Positions 15,909 to 22,985 of a stretch of DNA of 64,000 nt are shown one piece after another. This DNA is from Micromonospora endolithica. Lineage in GTDB: Bacteria > Actinomycetota > Actinomycetes > Mycobacteriales > Micromonosporaceae. The notes beneath the pieces are model-generated. The model saw only the letters and a list, made by a program, of their open reading frames with translations. It had not been told where the DNA came from and did not search any database. Location of the stretch: contig NZ_RBAK01000005.1 in the NCBI RefSeq assembly GCF_003626595.1, positions 124,001-188,000 on the forward strand, given 5' to 3'. The position numbers and the translations under genes are program-made. Every line of letters begins with the position of its first letter. The first letter of the stretch is position 1.

Positions 15909-17581
15909 ACGAACCGGTGGCCGCCGTCCGGCCGGTCCCGGCGCGGCACTTCGTCCGGCTGAAGCTGCGGGTGCTGGGCAACAACTTCCGCGGCCAGAAG
16001 TGGCGGGTCGCGATGTTCGTGACCGGCGTGCTGTTCGGGCTGTGGTTCGCGGCCATCGGGTTCGTCCTCTTCGCCCTGCCCGGGTTGGCCGACGAGCCGA
16101 CGTACGCACTGCTGGTCGCCGCATTCGGCGGCGGCCTGGTGGTGCTGGGCTGGGTGCTGCTGCCGCTGGTCTTCTTCGGGGTCGACGAGACGCTCGACCC
16201 GGCCCGGTTCGCGCTGCTGCCGCTGCCCCGGCGGTCGTTGGTGACCGGCCTGTTCGCGGCGGCTCTGGTCAGCGTGCCGGCGTTCGCCGGACTGCTGGCG
16301 CTCAGCGGGCTGGTCGTCACCGCCGGGGTGATCGGCGGCTGGTCGGCCGCCGTCGTGCAGGCCGTCGGGGTGGTCGCCGGGGTGCTGCTGTGCGTGGCCG
16401 CCGCGCGGGCGATGACCAGCGCGTTCGCCAGCATGCTGCGGTCCCGTCGGGTCCGTGACCTGGCGGCGGTGCTGCTGGCGGTGCTCGCCGCGCTGCTCGG
16501 CCCGCTGCAACTGCTCGGGGTGGCCGCGATCCAGGACGCCGACTGGGACCGGCTGGTACCGGTGGCCGAGGTGATCGGCTGGACGCCGTTCGGCGCGCCG
16601 TGGACCGCCGGCATCGACCTGGCCGAGGGCCGGACGTGGGCCGCCCCGGTCAAGCTGCTCGTCACGGCGGTGACGATCGTGGCGTTGCTCGCCTGGTGGT
16701 CCCGGTCGCTGGAGTCGGCGATGCTCGGCGCGGTCAGCTCCGGCCCGGCCTCGACCACCAAGGCGACGGCCGGTGGGCCGGTCGCGCAGCTCTTCCCCGG
16801 GGCGGCGCGCTGGCTGCGGCGGGACCGGTTCGGCGCACTGGTCGCCCGGGAGACCCGCTACTGGTGGCGGGACGCGCGGCGACGGGCCAATTTGATCACC
16901 CTCGCCGTGATCGGGCTCTTCGTGCCCGCGATGGTCAACTTCGGCGGCTCCGGGTTCACCATCGACGAGCAGGGCATCTCCGTCACCGAGGGATCCTCGC
17001 CGGTGGTGGTGAGCCTGTCGATGCTCTTCGTCGGTGTGCTCGCGGCGGTCACCCTGGCCAACCAGTTCGGCTTCGACGGCAGCGCGTACGCGGCGAACAT
17101 CGTCGCGGGCGTACCCGGTCAGGTGGAGCTGCGCGCCCGGATGACCGCGTTCTCGCTCTACGTGCTGCCGCTGGTGGTGTTCGTCTCGCTCGCGCTCACC
17201 GTGGTGCTCGGCGAGCCGGGCTGGCTCGGGCTGAGCGCCGGCACCCTGCTGGCCACCTACGGCGCGGGGCTGGCGGTGAACTCCTACCTGTCGGTGCTCG
17301 GCGCGTACGACCTGCCGGAGACCAGCAATCCGTTCGCCATGAACTCCGGCGCCGGGGTGGCCCGCAGTTTCCTGACCCTGCTGTCGATGGTCGTCTCGGC
17401 CGTGGCGGCGCTGCCGATGGTGCTGGCCGCCGCGCTGCTCGGCGACGTCTGGCTGTGGCTGGCATTCCCGGTCGGCGCCGCGTACGGCGTGGGGGCGGCG
17501 CTGCTCGGCGCGTACCTCGCCGGCGACGTGCTGGACCGGCGCCAGCCGGAGCTGCTCACCACCGTCACCCCCAACCGCTGA
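15893..17581 (+). CDS. ABC-2-like transporter permease
   Basis: The 562-residue integral membrane protein has about 11-12 hydrophobic segments in two blocks separated by a cytoplasmic stretch near 290-330 (WLRRDRFGALVARETRYWWRDARRRANL). GTG 15893 is preferred because AGGAG at 15883-15887 gives 5-nt spacing; GTG 15905, which overlaps the ATPase stop, is an alternative. It pairs with the preceding ATPase. The next gene follows with a TGATG overlap. Confidence 0.85.
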   Translation: MAVAVNEPVAAVRPVPARHFVRLKLRVLGNNFRGQKWRVAMFVTGVLFGLWFAAIGFVLFALPGLADEPTYALLVAAFGGGLVVLGWVLLPLVFFGVDETLDPARFALLPLPRRSLVTGLFAAALVSVPAFAGLLALSGLVVTAGVIGGWSAAVVQAVGVVAGVLLCVAAARAMTSAFASMLRSRRVRDLAAVLLAVLAALLGPLQLLGVAAIQDADWDRLVPVAEVIGWTPFGAPWTAGIDLAEGRTWAAPVKLLVTAVTIVALLAWWSRSLESAMLGAVSSGPASTTKATAGGPVAQLFPGAARWLRRDRFGALVARETRYWWRDARRRANLITLAVIGLFVPAMVNFGGSGFTIDEQGISVTEGSSPVVVSLSMLFVGVLAAVTLANQFGFDGSAYAANIVAGVPGQVELRARMTAFSLYVLPLVVFVSLALTVVLGEPGWLGLSAGTLLATYGAGLAVNSYLSVLGAYDLPETSNPFAMNSGAGVARSFLTLLSMVVSAVAALPMVLAAALLGDVWLWLAFPVGAAYGVGAALLGAYLAGDVLDRRQPELLTTVTPNR

Positions 17582-18066
17582 TGCCGGTCGTCGAGGCGGC
17601 GGCGACCGTCCCGGTGCCCCCGGACGTCGCCTTCGCCGTGTCCCAGACCACCGCGCCGGTCCGCTACCGGTGGGATCCGTTCGTCCGGGAGCAGCACTTC
17701 ACCGACGGGGCGACCCGTCCCGGCAAGGGTGTCCGCACCTTCACCCGCTCCCGGCACGGCCTGGTCATGGTCAGCGAGTACGTCTCCTACGCGCCGCCCA
17801 CCAACGTGGGCATGAAGATGGTGCGCGGGCCGTGGTTCTTCGAGATGTTCGCCGGTGGGTGGCGGTTCGCGCCGGCACCGGAACCGGGCCACACCGTCGC
17901 CACCTGGCGGTACAGCTTCCGCTGCCGGCCGGCGTTCCTCCGCCCGGTCGCCGACCGGGTCGGGACGTGGCTGCTGGGCCGGGACATCCGCCGCCGCATC
18001 GCCGGCTACGCCGCCGGCTGCGCCGACCCCGAGGTCCTGGCCGCCGCCCGGCGCGCGCTCGACTGA
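17581..18066 (+). CDS. SRPBCC/START-like ligand-binding protein
   Basis: The 161-residue protein begins PVVEAAATVPVPPDVAFAVSQTTAPVRYRWDPFVREQHF, a typical start of polyketide cyclase/START-like folds. The C-terminal helix is RPVADRVGTWLLGRDIRRRIAGYAAGCADPEVL. The substrate is unknown. Its ATG overlaps the permease stop (TGATG), so it is translationally coupled to the ABC exporter and may bind or modify the exported hydrophobic molecule; that link is inference. Confidence 0.75.
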   Translation: MPVVEAAATVPVPPDVAFAVSQTTAPVRYRWDPFVREQHFTDGATRPGKGVRTFTRSRHGLVMVSEYVSYAPPTNVGMKMVRGPWFFEMFAGGWRFAPAPEPGHTVATWRYSFRCRPAFLRPVADRVGTWLLGRDIRRRIAGYAAGCADPEVLAAARRALD

Positions 18067-18345
18067 TCAGACCGGCGTACGCGGCGCCGGCGCGACCTCG
18101 CGCCGGCGCAGGAACGCGTGCAGGCCGCCGCCGAGCTGGCTCACCGTCAGCAGGTCCCAACCCCGCTCGGCGAGCAGGTCCGCGACGGCCAGCAGCTGGG
18201 CCAGGTTCTCACCGTGGAAGCCGGCCTGGGCGACCACGGCCAGATGCCGATGCGGATAGGCGCCCAGGTCGCACTCCTCGGCGAGCACCGTGGCGGCGGT
18301 GACGACACGGACGTTCGCGACGTGCTCGGGACTCACGCGGGCCAT
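18067..18345 (-). CDS. small unknown protein
   Basis: A 92-residue protein with no recognised domain. It is soluble, His-containing (ECDLGAYPHRHLAVVAQAGFHGENL), with a helical middle part and a GGGLHAFLRRRE stretch. Its stop directly abuts the stop of the convergent START-like gene. Codon use matches neighbours and a leaderless-type -10 is present, so it is probably real. Confidence 0.6.
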   Translation of the reverse strand: MARVSPEHVANVRVVTAATVLAEECDLGAYPHRHLAVVAQAGFHGENLAQLLAVADLLAERGWDLLTVSQLGGGLHAFLRRREVAPAPRTPV

Positions 18346-18351
18346 GCCCGC

Positions 18352-18357
18352 ACGGTA
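18352..18357 (-). promoter_or_regulatory. leaderless-type -10 (TACCGT)
   Basis: TACCGT on the minus strand ends 6 nt before the ATG at 18345. Confidence 0.45.
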
Positions 18358-18416
18358 GACGGTGGGACGGGACGCCGTAAGCCCCCGGTCGTCCGGCCGG
18401 CTCGCGGCGGCAGCGA

Positions 18417-18515
18417 CTAGCCCGACGACGGCTCGCCCGACGGCGGCTCGCCCGGCGGTGGCGGCTCGCCCGGCGGTGGCGGCTCGCCCGGCGGACAGAG
18501 TTCAGCGAGGGTCAT
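18417..18515 (-). CDS. possible 32-residue Pro-rich repeat peptide
   Basis: ATG 18515 opens a frame that reads MTLAELC and then repeats of PPGEPP to a TAG at 18417. The repeat is encoded by an 18-bp tandem DNA repeat. The frame lies downstream of the XRE-DUF397 pair on the same strand, and an AT-rich stretch (18518-18545) precedes it. No domain is recognised; it could be a real small protein or an incidental frame in a minisatellite. Confidence 0.3.
   Translation of the reverse strand: MTLAELCPPGEPPPPGEPPPPGEPPSGEPSSG
18430..18495. repeat. 18-bp tandem repeat
   Basis: Two perfect copies of GGCTCGCCCGGCGGTGGC (18445-18462, 18463-18480) are flanked by partial copies (18430-18444, 18481-18495). 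Confidence 0.9.
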
Positions 18516-18561
18516 GTCCGAGCGAAATAATCATGTCTCTGGGAAATACCGCTCGTCGAAC

Positions 18562-18759
18562 TCATTGCCGCTGGCCGGTGCGGGCGGAGGCGACGAAGGA
18601 GCGCCAGGTGCCGAGGCGGAACTCCAGCGTCGGGCCGGACCGGTCCTTGCTGTCCCGCACCAACACGATCCCCGGCAGATTGTCCGCCACCTCGACACAG
18701 TTGCCGCCGGTATCGGTAGATCGCGTCGACGTGCGCCAGCGGGGCTCGGCAGCGGTCAT
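18562..18759 (-). CDS. DUF397 domain protein
   Basis: A 65-residue protein with the DUF397 core: RSTDTGGNCVEVADNLPGIVLVRDSKDRSGPTLEF and a C-terminal WRSFVASAR. DUF397 proteins are small partners of XRE-family regulators in actinomycetes, in some cases acting as cognate antitoxin-like or modulating proteins. Its ATG overlaps the stop of the XRE gene (ATGA), which supports the pairing. Confidence 0.9.
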   Translation of the reverse strand: MTAAEPRWRTSTRSTDTGGNCVEVADNLPGIVLVRDSKDRSGPTLEFRLGTWRSFVASARTGQRQ

Positions 18760-19541
18760 GGCGTCACCTTCAGCTTTCGGATCAGGTCCAGCGAAGCGCT
18801 CGTAGACAATGCCTCGCCGAGCAGGCTATCCCACTTCCGATCGATGAACCGGACGGTCTCAGGTTCGTTGACCACGTGTCCCCGGGCGGAATTCTCCAGG
18901 TAGACCGCCTGCTCGCCGTCGGCGAGCTCCACCAGCACGAAGCCCCCACCCAGACCGACGTGCTCGCCCACGTTCAGCGGCACGATGTGCAGCCTGACGT
19001 GCGGCAGCGCGGCCACCTCCAGCAGCCGGCCGAGTTGCGCGTCGAGCACCGCCGGCCCGCCGACCGGGCGGCGCACCGCCGTCTCGTCCAGCAGGAAGAC
19101 GATCTGCGGCGGATCGGTCCGGTCCAGCAGCGTCTGGCGTTCCAGCCGGACCGACACCAGCTCGTCCACCATGGCGGGTGGTTGCAGGCCGCCCGCCGAG
19201 AGCACCGCGCGGGCGTAGTCCTCGGTCTGGAGCAGGCCCGGCACGAGGCAGGGCTCGAAGGCGCGCAGCCGCGTCGCCTCCTGCTCGTAGCCGCGCCAGG
19301 GGACGAACCAGGAGGGACCGCGCTCCCTGTCCGCCTCCTTGAGCAACTCGGCGAGCAGCCCGCCGGTGCCCAATGCCCCGTCGGCGGCGACCGCCAGCTC
19401 CATGGTGGGCCGGCGACGGCCGGTCTCGATGGCGGCGATCAGGGAAGGACTCCACGCGATGAGGCCGGCGAGGCCCTCCTGGGAGACGTTCGCCGCAGCT
19501 CGGGCCGCCTTCAGTGCCCGCACCCACATGTCGAGGTTCAT
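18756..19541 (-). CDS. XRE-family regulator with DUF5753 domain
   Basis: The 261-residue protein has an N-terminal helix-turn-helix (about 7-60, AARAAANVSQEGLAGLIAWSPSLIAAIETGRRRP) and a DUF5753 ligand-like domain (FEPCLVPGLLQTEDYARAVL, RQTLLDRTDPPQIVFLLDE, LPHVRLHIVPL, and a C-terminal ARGHVVNEPETVRFIDRKWDSL). Such proteins are abundant in sporulating actinomycetes, where WhiJ-like members control development. Start ATG 19541 has AGGTGA just upstream. A perfect 12-bp palindrome in its promoter may be its own operator. Confidence 0.93.
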   Translation of the reverse strand: MNLDMWVRALKAARAAANVSQEGLAGLIAWSPSLIAAIETGRRRPTMELAVAADGALGTGGLLAELLKEADRERGPSWFVPWRGYEQEATRLRAFEPCLVPGLLQTEDYARAVLSAGGLQPPAMVDELVSVRLERQTLLDRTDPPQIVFLLDETAVRRPVGGPAVLDAQLGRLLEVAALPHVRLHIVPLNVGEHVGLGGGFVLVELADGEQAVYLENSARGHVVNEPETVRFIDRKWDSLLGEALSTSASLDLIRKLKVTP

Positions 19542-19564
19542 CGCTCACCTATCCGGTAAGTACG

Positions 19565-19576
19565 CGAACGCGTTCG
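19565..19576. promoter_or_regulatory. 12-bp palindrome upstream of the XRE gene
   Basis: CGAACGCGTTCG is a perfect palindrome 24 bp upstream of the XRE start, in the divergent region. Autoregulation by the XRE protein is a plausible inference. Confidence 0.4.
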
Positions 19577-19661
19577 GTAGTAACCGCTGGCATCCTCCCC
19601 TGTCCGACGACTCCGGTCCAGGGTGGAAGGTGCGCGGCCCGGCCGGTGGAGGCGACGACCC

Positions 19662-19713
19662 GGCGGCCGGTCCTGCGTCGGGCCGCCCCGGTCATCCCCC
19701 CGACCGGGGCGGC
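19662..19713 (+). other. two mutually exclusive hairpins in the leader of the 59-residue gene
   Basis: GGCGGCC (19662-19668) can pair with GGCCGCC (19681-19687). The latter also lies in a 12-bp perfect stem with 19702-19713 (partner 19682-19693). The second stem ends 10 bp before the ribosome binding site (19724-19730). The layout resembles an attenuator, but GC-rich DNA produces such pairings by chance. Confidence 0.3.
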
Positions 19714-19736
19714 TCCCGACCGCGAGGAGGCCACCC

Positions 19737-19916
19737 GTGTTCCGACTCTTCAGCAGGAATGCCGCGCTGCGGTCGTACCGGATGAGGAGCCGGCCGGAGC
19801 CGGCGCCAGCCCGGCCGACCGTGTCGGCCTGGGCGACCTGGCCGACGGTGGCCCTGCCGCGACCCGGTCGCGCCGGCTGGCTGACCCCGGCGCGGGCGAA
19901 CGGCGGGCGCTGGTGA
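19737..19916 (+). CDS. small basic protein of the XRE/DUF397 neighbourhood
   Basis: A 59-residue protein starting at GTG 19737 with a strong GAGGAGG ribosome binding site (19724-19730) and 6-nt spacing. It begins MFRLFSRNAALRSYRMRSR and contains SAWATWPTVALPRPGRAGWLTPA. No domain is recognised. I recall similar short proteins next to XRE/DUF397 genes in Micromonosporaceae but cannot verify this. It is divergent from the XRE gene and followed after 23 bp by the next gene. Confidence 0.55.
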   Translation: MFRLFSRNAALRSYRMRSRPEPAPARPTVSAWATWPTVALPRPGRAGWLTPARANGGRW

Positions 19917-19939
19917 CGCCGGCTCGGCGTCATGTGGCG

Positions 19940-20695
19940 ATGCGACCGCTCTGGCGATGTCGGGCGTGCGGCGCGCCCTGGCCGTGCCAGCCTGCCCGAC
20001 TGTCGCTGCTGGTGGAGTACCGGCACGACCGGCCCGCGCTGCTGATCTACCTGGGGACGCTGATGACCGAGGCGGCGACCCAGCTCGCGCAGCTCAACGG
20101 CAACCTGCCGCCGGCCGGGTTGCACTGGCGCTTCGTGGGCTGGGCACGGGTTGGGGGCGGCACAATGTTTCACGTGAATCCAGAGCCGGGCGCCGAGATC
20201 CACCACACCGATCCGTTCGCCGTACCCACCGACCAGCGTTCCCCCGTACGCCGGCTGCGGGGCCGCCTGGCGGCACCGGTGACGCTCTGGACGGCGCCCG
20301 GGCCCGCGGGCCTGACCGTCTCTTCCACGCTGGTCGCGGAGGGCGAGCCGGACCGCCTGCTCGGTCTGATCGACCCGGAGTCGGACCTGTGGGCGGCGGC
20401 CGAGGCGGCGGGTCGGTTCGCGGTGGCGCCGCTCGGCCCGGCGCACCGCCAGTTGGCCGACCGGTTCGCCGGGCTGTTCCCGTCGCCCGGCGGGCTCTTC
20501 GCCACCGGCGGTTGGACCGGGACGTCCTACGGCCCGGTGCCGTCCGACGCCGGCGGGTGGGCGGGGTGCCGGCTCGACACCGCCCGGGAGTACGGCTGGG
20601 CGCTGCTGGTCGAGGCCACCATCGAGACCGTCGAGTTGGCCGACGAGACCGATCCGCTGCTGCACTACCGGGGCAGGTACCGCGAGTTGACCTGA
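19940..20695 (+). CDS. fusion of a small Cys-containing protein and a flavin reductase-like domain
   Basis: From ATG 19940 the frame encodes 251 residues. Residues 1-75 carry CRACGAPWPCQP and LVEYRHDRPALLIYLGTLMTEAATQLAQL, a module resembling small stand-alone actinobacterial proteins. Without a stop it continues into a flavin reductase-like domain (from about residue 79: DPFAVPTDQRSPVRRLRGRLAAPVTLWTA, LTVSSTLVAEGEP, RFAVAPLGPAHRQLADRFAG). This FMN-binding split-barrel family reduces flavin or binds FMN. An internal start is possible: a CACAAT hexamer (20161-20166) precedes GTG 20174 by 7 nt, and ATG 20165 is also in frame. The locus may make a fusion, a stand-alone reductase, or both. Confidence 0.65.
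   Translation: MRPLWRCRACGAPWPCQPARLSLLVEYRHDRPALLIYLGTLMTEAATQLAQLNGNLPPAGLHWRFVGWARVGGGTMFHVNPEPGAEIHHTDPFAVPTDQRSPVRRLRGRLAAPVTLWTAPGPAGLTVSSTLVAEGEPDRLLGLIDPESDLWAAAEAAGRFAVAPLGPAHRQLADRFAGLFPSPGGLFATGGWTGTSYGPVPSDAGGWAGCRLDTAREYGWALLVEATIETVELADETDPLLHYRGRYRELT
20161..20178 (+). promoter_or_regulatory. candidate internal promoter and palindrome before the flavin reductase domain
   Basis: CACAAT (20161-20166) lies 7 nt before GTG 20174, and the perfect palindrome TTCACGTGAA (20169-20178) sits across that putative start. This could drive a leaderless transcript for the reductase alone. Confidence 0.3.
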
Positions 20696-20867
20696 CCGGG
20701 GCCACCGGCGGACGACCGTTCACCGGAGTGAGCTGCGTCACTCGGCGCAGCCACCGGCCCGTTCGGCGCAACCGTCGACCGGCGCCGATCTCAGCCTTCC
20801 CCGGCGGGGAGCGCGCTCTCTACCGTGCGCGAAACTCCCCGATGCCTGTGAAGGTGGTGATCCACAG

Positions 20868-21233
20868 ATGTCCACGGACACACCCCCGACGACGCCGCCC
20901 TCCGCGGCGGACCGGTACATCGCCGTTCAACGGTCCGACGAATTCGCCGGGCTGCGACGCGCGCTGCGCGGCTTCATCTTCCCGATGACCGTCGCGTTCT
21001 TCCTGTGGTACGCGCTCTACGTGATTCTCTCCGCCTACGCGCGGGACTTCATGGGCACGAAGCTGGTCGGCAACATCAACGTCGCCCTGGTCTTCGGTCT
21101 GCTCCAGTTCGTCTCGACGTTCCTGATCGCCTGGCTCTACTCCCGTTACGCCGATCGGAAGATCGACCCGATCGCCGACCGGATCCGCGAAGAGATCGGG
21201 GAGGTGAAGCATGAGGATGGACCTCGCGGTTGA
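20868..21233 (+). CDS. DUF485 family membrane protein
   Basis: The 121-residue protein has two membrane helices (about 41-61 and 74-94) and the DUF485 core: RSDEFAGLRRALRGFIFPMTVAFFLWYALYVILSAYA and YSRYADRKIDPIADRIREE. DUF485 genes (yjcH in E. coli) precede the acetate permease gene actP. Here it overlaps the symporter gene by 23 bp. Start ATG 20868 follows AAGGTGGTG. A TACCGT hexamer at 20821-20826 is a candidate -10 with a leader of about 35 nt. Confidence 0.9.
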   Translation: MSTDTPPTTPPSAADRYIAVQRSDEFAGLRRALRGFIFPMTVAFFLWYALYVILSAYARDFMGTKLVGNINVALVFGLLQFVSTFLIAWLYSRYADRKIDPIADRIREEIGEVKHEDGPRG

Positions 21234-22881
21234 GGCGGGTGACACCACCGCCCGCAACCTCACCATCACTCTGTTCCTGGTGTTCGTGGCGGTGACGCTG
21301 GCCATCACCATCTGGGCCAGCCGGCAGACCAAGACCGCCACCGACTTCTATGCCGGCGGCCGGTCGTTCTCCGGCTTCCAGAACGGCATGGCCATCGGCG
21401 GCGACTACATGTCCGCCGCGTCGTTCCTCGGCATCGCCGGCATCATCGCCCTGTACGGGTACGACGGTTTCCTCTACTCGATCGGGTTCCTGGTCGCCTG
21501 GCTGGTCGCCCTGCTGCTGGTCGCCGAGCTGCTGCGTAACTCCGGCCGGTACACGATGGCCGACGTGCTGGCCTTCCGGATGCGCCAGCGTCCGGTGCGT
21601 ACGGCGGCGGCGGTCTCCACGATCACCGTGTCGATCTTCTATCTGCTGGCTCAGATGGTCGGCGCGGGCGCGCTGGTCGCCCTGCTGCTGGGCATCCGCC
21701 CAGGGACCACCTTCCTCGGCATGGACGCCGACGCCGCGAAGATCGCCACCATCATCATGGTCGGCGCCCTGATGATCATTTACGTCACGGTGGGCGGCAT
21801 GAAGGGCACCACCTACGTGCAGATCGTCAAGGCGTTCCTGCTCATGGGCGGCGCGACGATCATGACGGTGCTGGTACTGGCGAAGTACAACTTCAACCTC
21901 TCGTCGCTGCTCGGCGACGCCGCCGCCGCATCGGGCAAGGGATCCGCGTTCCTCGAACCCGGCCTGCGGTACGGGGTCGAGGCCGCGAGCGCGACGCAGA
22001 CCTTCTACAACAAGATGGATCTGCTCTCGCTCGGCATCGCCCTGGTGCTCGGCACCGCCGGCCTGCCGCACATCCTGATCCGCTTCTACACCGTCCCGAC
22101 GGCGAAGGCAGCCCGCAAGAGCGTGCTCTGGGCGATCGGCATCATCGGCACCTTCTACCTGCTCACCCTGGCGCTCGGCTTCGGTGCCGCGGCGCTGGTC
22201 GGCGGCGAGGCGATCACCGCACAGGACAAGGCCGGCAACACCGCCGCACCACAGTTGGCCGAACGGCTCGGCATCGACTTCCTCGGCGGCGACCTGGGAG
22301 GGGCCACCCTGCTCGCGATCATCGCCGCGGTGGCGTTCGCCACCATCCTGGCAGTGGTCGCCGGCCTGACCCTGGCGTCGTCGTCCAGCCTGGCGCACGA
22401 CTTCTACGCCAACGTGATCAAGAATGGGCAGACGTCGGAGCGGCAGGAGGTCCGGGTCGCCCGGATCTCCGCCCTGGTGATCGGCGCGGTCTCCATCGCG
22501 CTGTCCATCTTCGCGCAGAACCTGAACGTGGCGTTCCTCGTCGCGCTCGCGTTCGCGGTCGCCGCGTCGGGCAACCTGCCGGCGATCCTCTACAGCCTGT
22601 TCTGGAAGCGGTTCAACACCTCGGGGGCGGTGTGGGCCATCTACGGCGGCCTGCTCGCCGCCGTCGTGCTGGTGTTCTTCTCCCCGGTCGTCTCCGGGGC
22701 GGCCACCTCGATGTTCCCCGACCAGGACTGGCAGTGGTTCCCGCTGTCCAACCCGGGCATCCTGTCCATCCCGTTCGGCTTCTTCTGCGGCTGGCTCGGG
22801 ACGGTCATCTCCAAGGAGCGCGACGACGACAAGTACGCGGAGCTGGAGGTGCGCGCGCTGACCGGTGCCGGCGCCCACTGA
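21211..22881 (+). CDS. actP: cation/acetate symporter
   Basis: A 556-residue SSS-family transporter with about 13 membrane segments. Motifs include TDFYAGGRSFSGFQNGMAIGGDYMSAASFLGIAGIIALYGYDGFLYSIG, RNSGRYTMADVLAFRMRQRPVRTAAA, GTAGLPHILIRFYTVPTAKAARKS and ALAFAVAASGNLPAILYSLFWKRF. These match ActP, which takes up acetate and related short carboxylates with sodium or protons. The ribosome binding site GGAGGTGA lies inside the DUF485 gene, giving coupled translation. The gene ends near a palindromic repeat. Confidence 0.92.
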   Translation: MRMDLAVEAGDTTARNLTITLFLVFVAVTLAITIWASRQTKTATDFYAGGRSFSGFQNGMAIGGDYMSAASFLGIAGIIALYGYDGFLYSIGFLVAWLVALLLVAELLRNSGRYTMADVLAFRMRQRPVRTAAAVSTITVSIFYLLAQMVGAGALVALLLGIRPGTTFLGMDADAAKIATIIMVGALMIIYVTVGGMKGTTYVQIVKAFLLMGGATIMTVLVLAKYNFNLSSLLGDAAAASGKGSAFLEPGLRYGVEAASATQTFYNKMDLLSLGIALVLGTAGLPHILIRFYTVPTAKAARKSVLWAIGIIGTFYLLTLALGFGAAALVGGEAITAQDKAGNTAAPQLAERLGIDFLGGDLGGATLLAIIAAVAFATILAVVAGLTLASSSSLAHDFYANVIKNGQTSERQEVRVARISALVIGAVSIALSIFAQNLNVAFLVALAFAVAASGNLPAILYSLFWKRFNTSGAVWAIYGGLLAAVVLVFFSPVVSGAATSMFPDQDWQWFPLSNPGILSIPFGFFCGWLGTVISKERDDDKYAELEVRALTGAGAH

Positions 22882-22913
22882 TCCGTCGTCCGCCGGCGGC
22901 TGCCGGCGCGCGT

Positions 22914-22969
22914 GTTAAGAAGGGCCCCCTGTACAACGCCAGGCGTTAACAGGGGGCCCTTCCTTGCAC
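22914..22969. repeat. palindromic intergenic repeat, copy 2
   Basis: Same family as copies at 12149, 32044 and 59755, in the inverted orientation: GTTAAGAAGGGCCCCC at one end, central AGGCGTTAA, and GGGCCCTTCCTTGCAC at the other. It separates the symporter from the next plus-strand gene and overlaps the likely upstream promoter region. Confidence 0.8.
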
Positions 22970-22972
22970 TTG

Positions 22973-22978
22973 TAGGCT
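22973..22978 (+). promoter_or_regulatory. leaderless-type -10 (TAGGCT)
   Basis: TAGGCT ends 7 nt before the ATG at 22986; it lies just beyond the palindromic repeat. Confidence 0.55.
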
Positions 22979-22985
22979 GAACGGC

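Noticed and set aside
18430-18495. Regularly spaced repeats that could suggest a CRISPR array
   Set aside because: The units are contiguous 18-bp tandem copies without unique spacers, and no cas genes are nearby.
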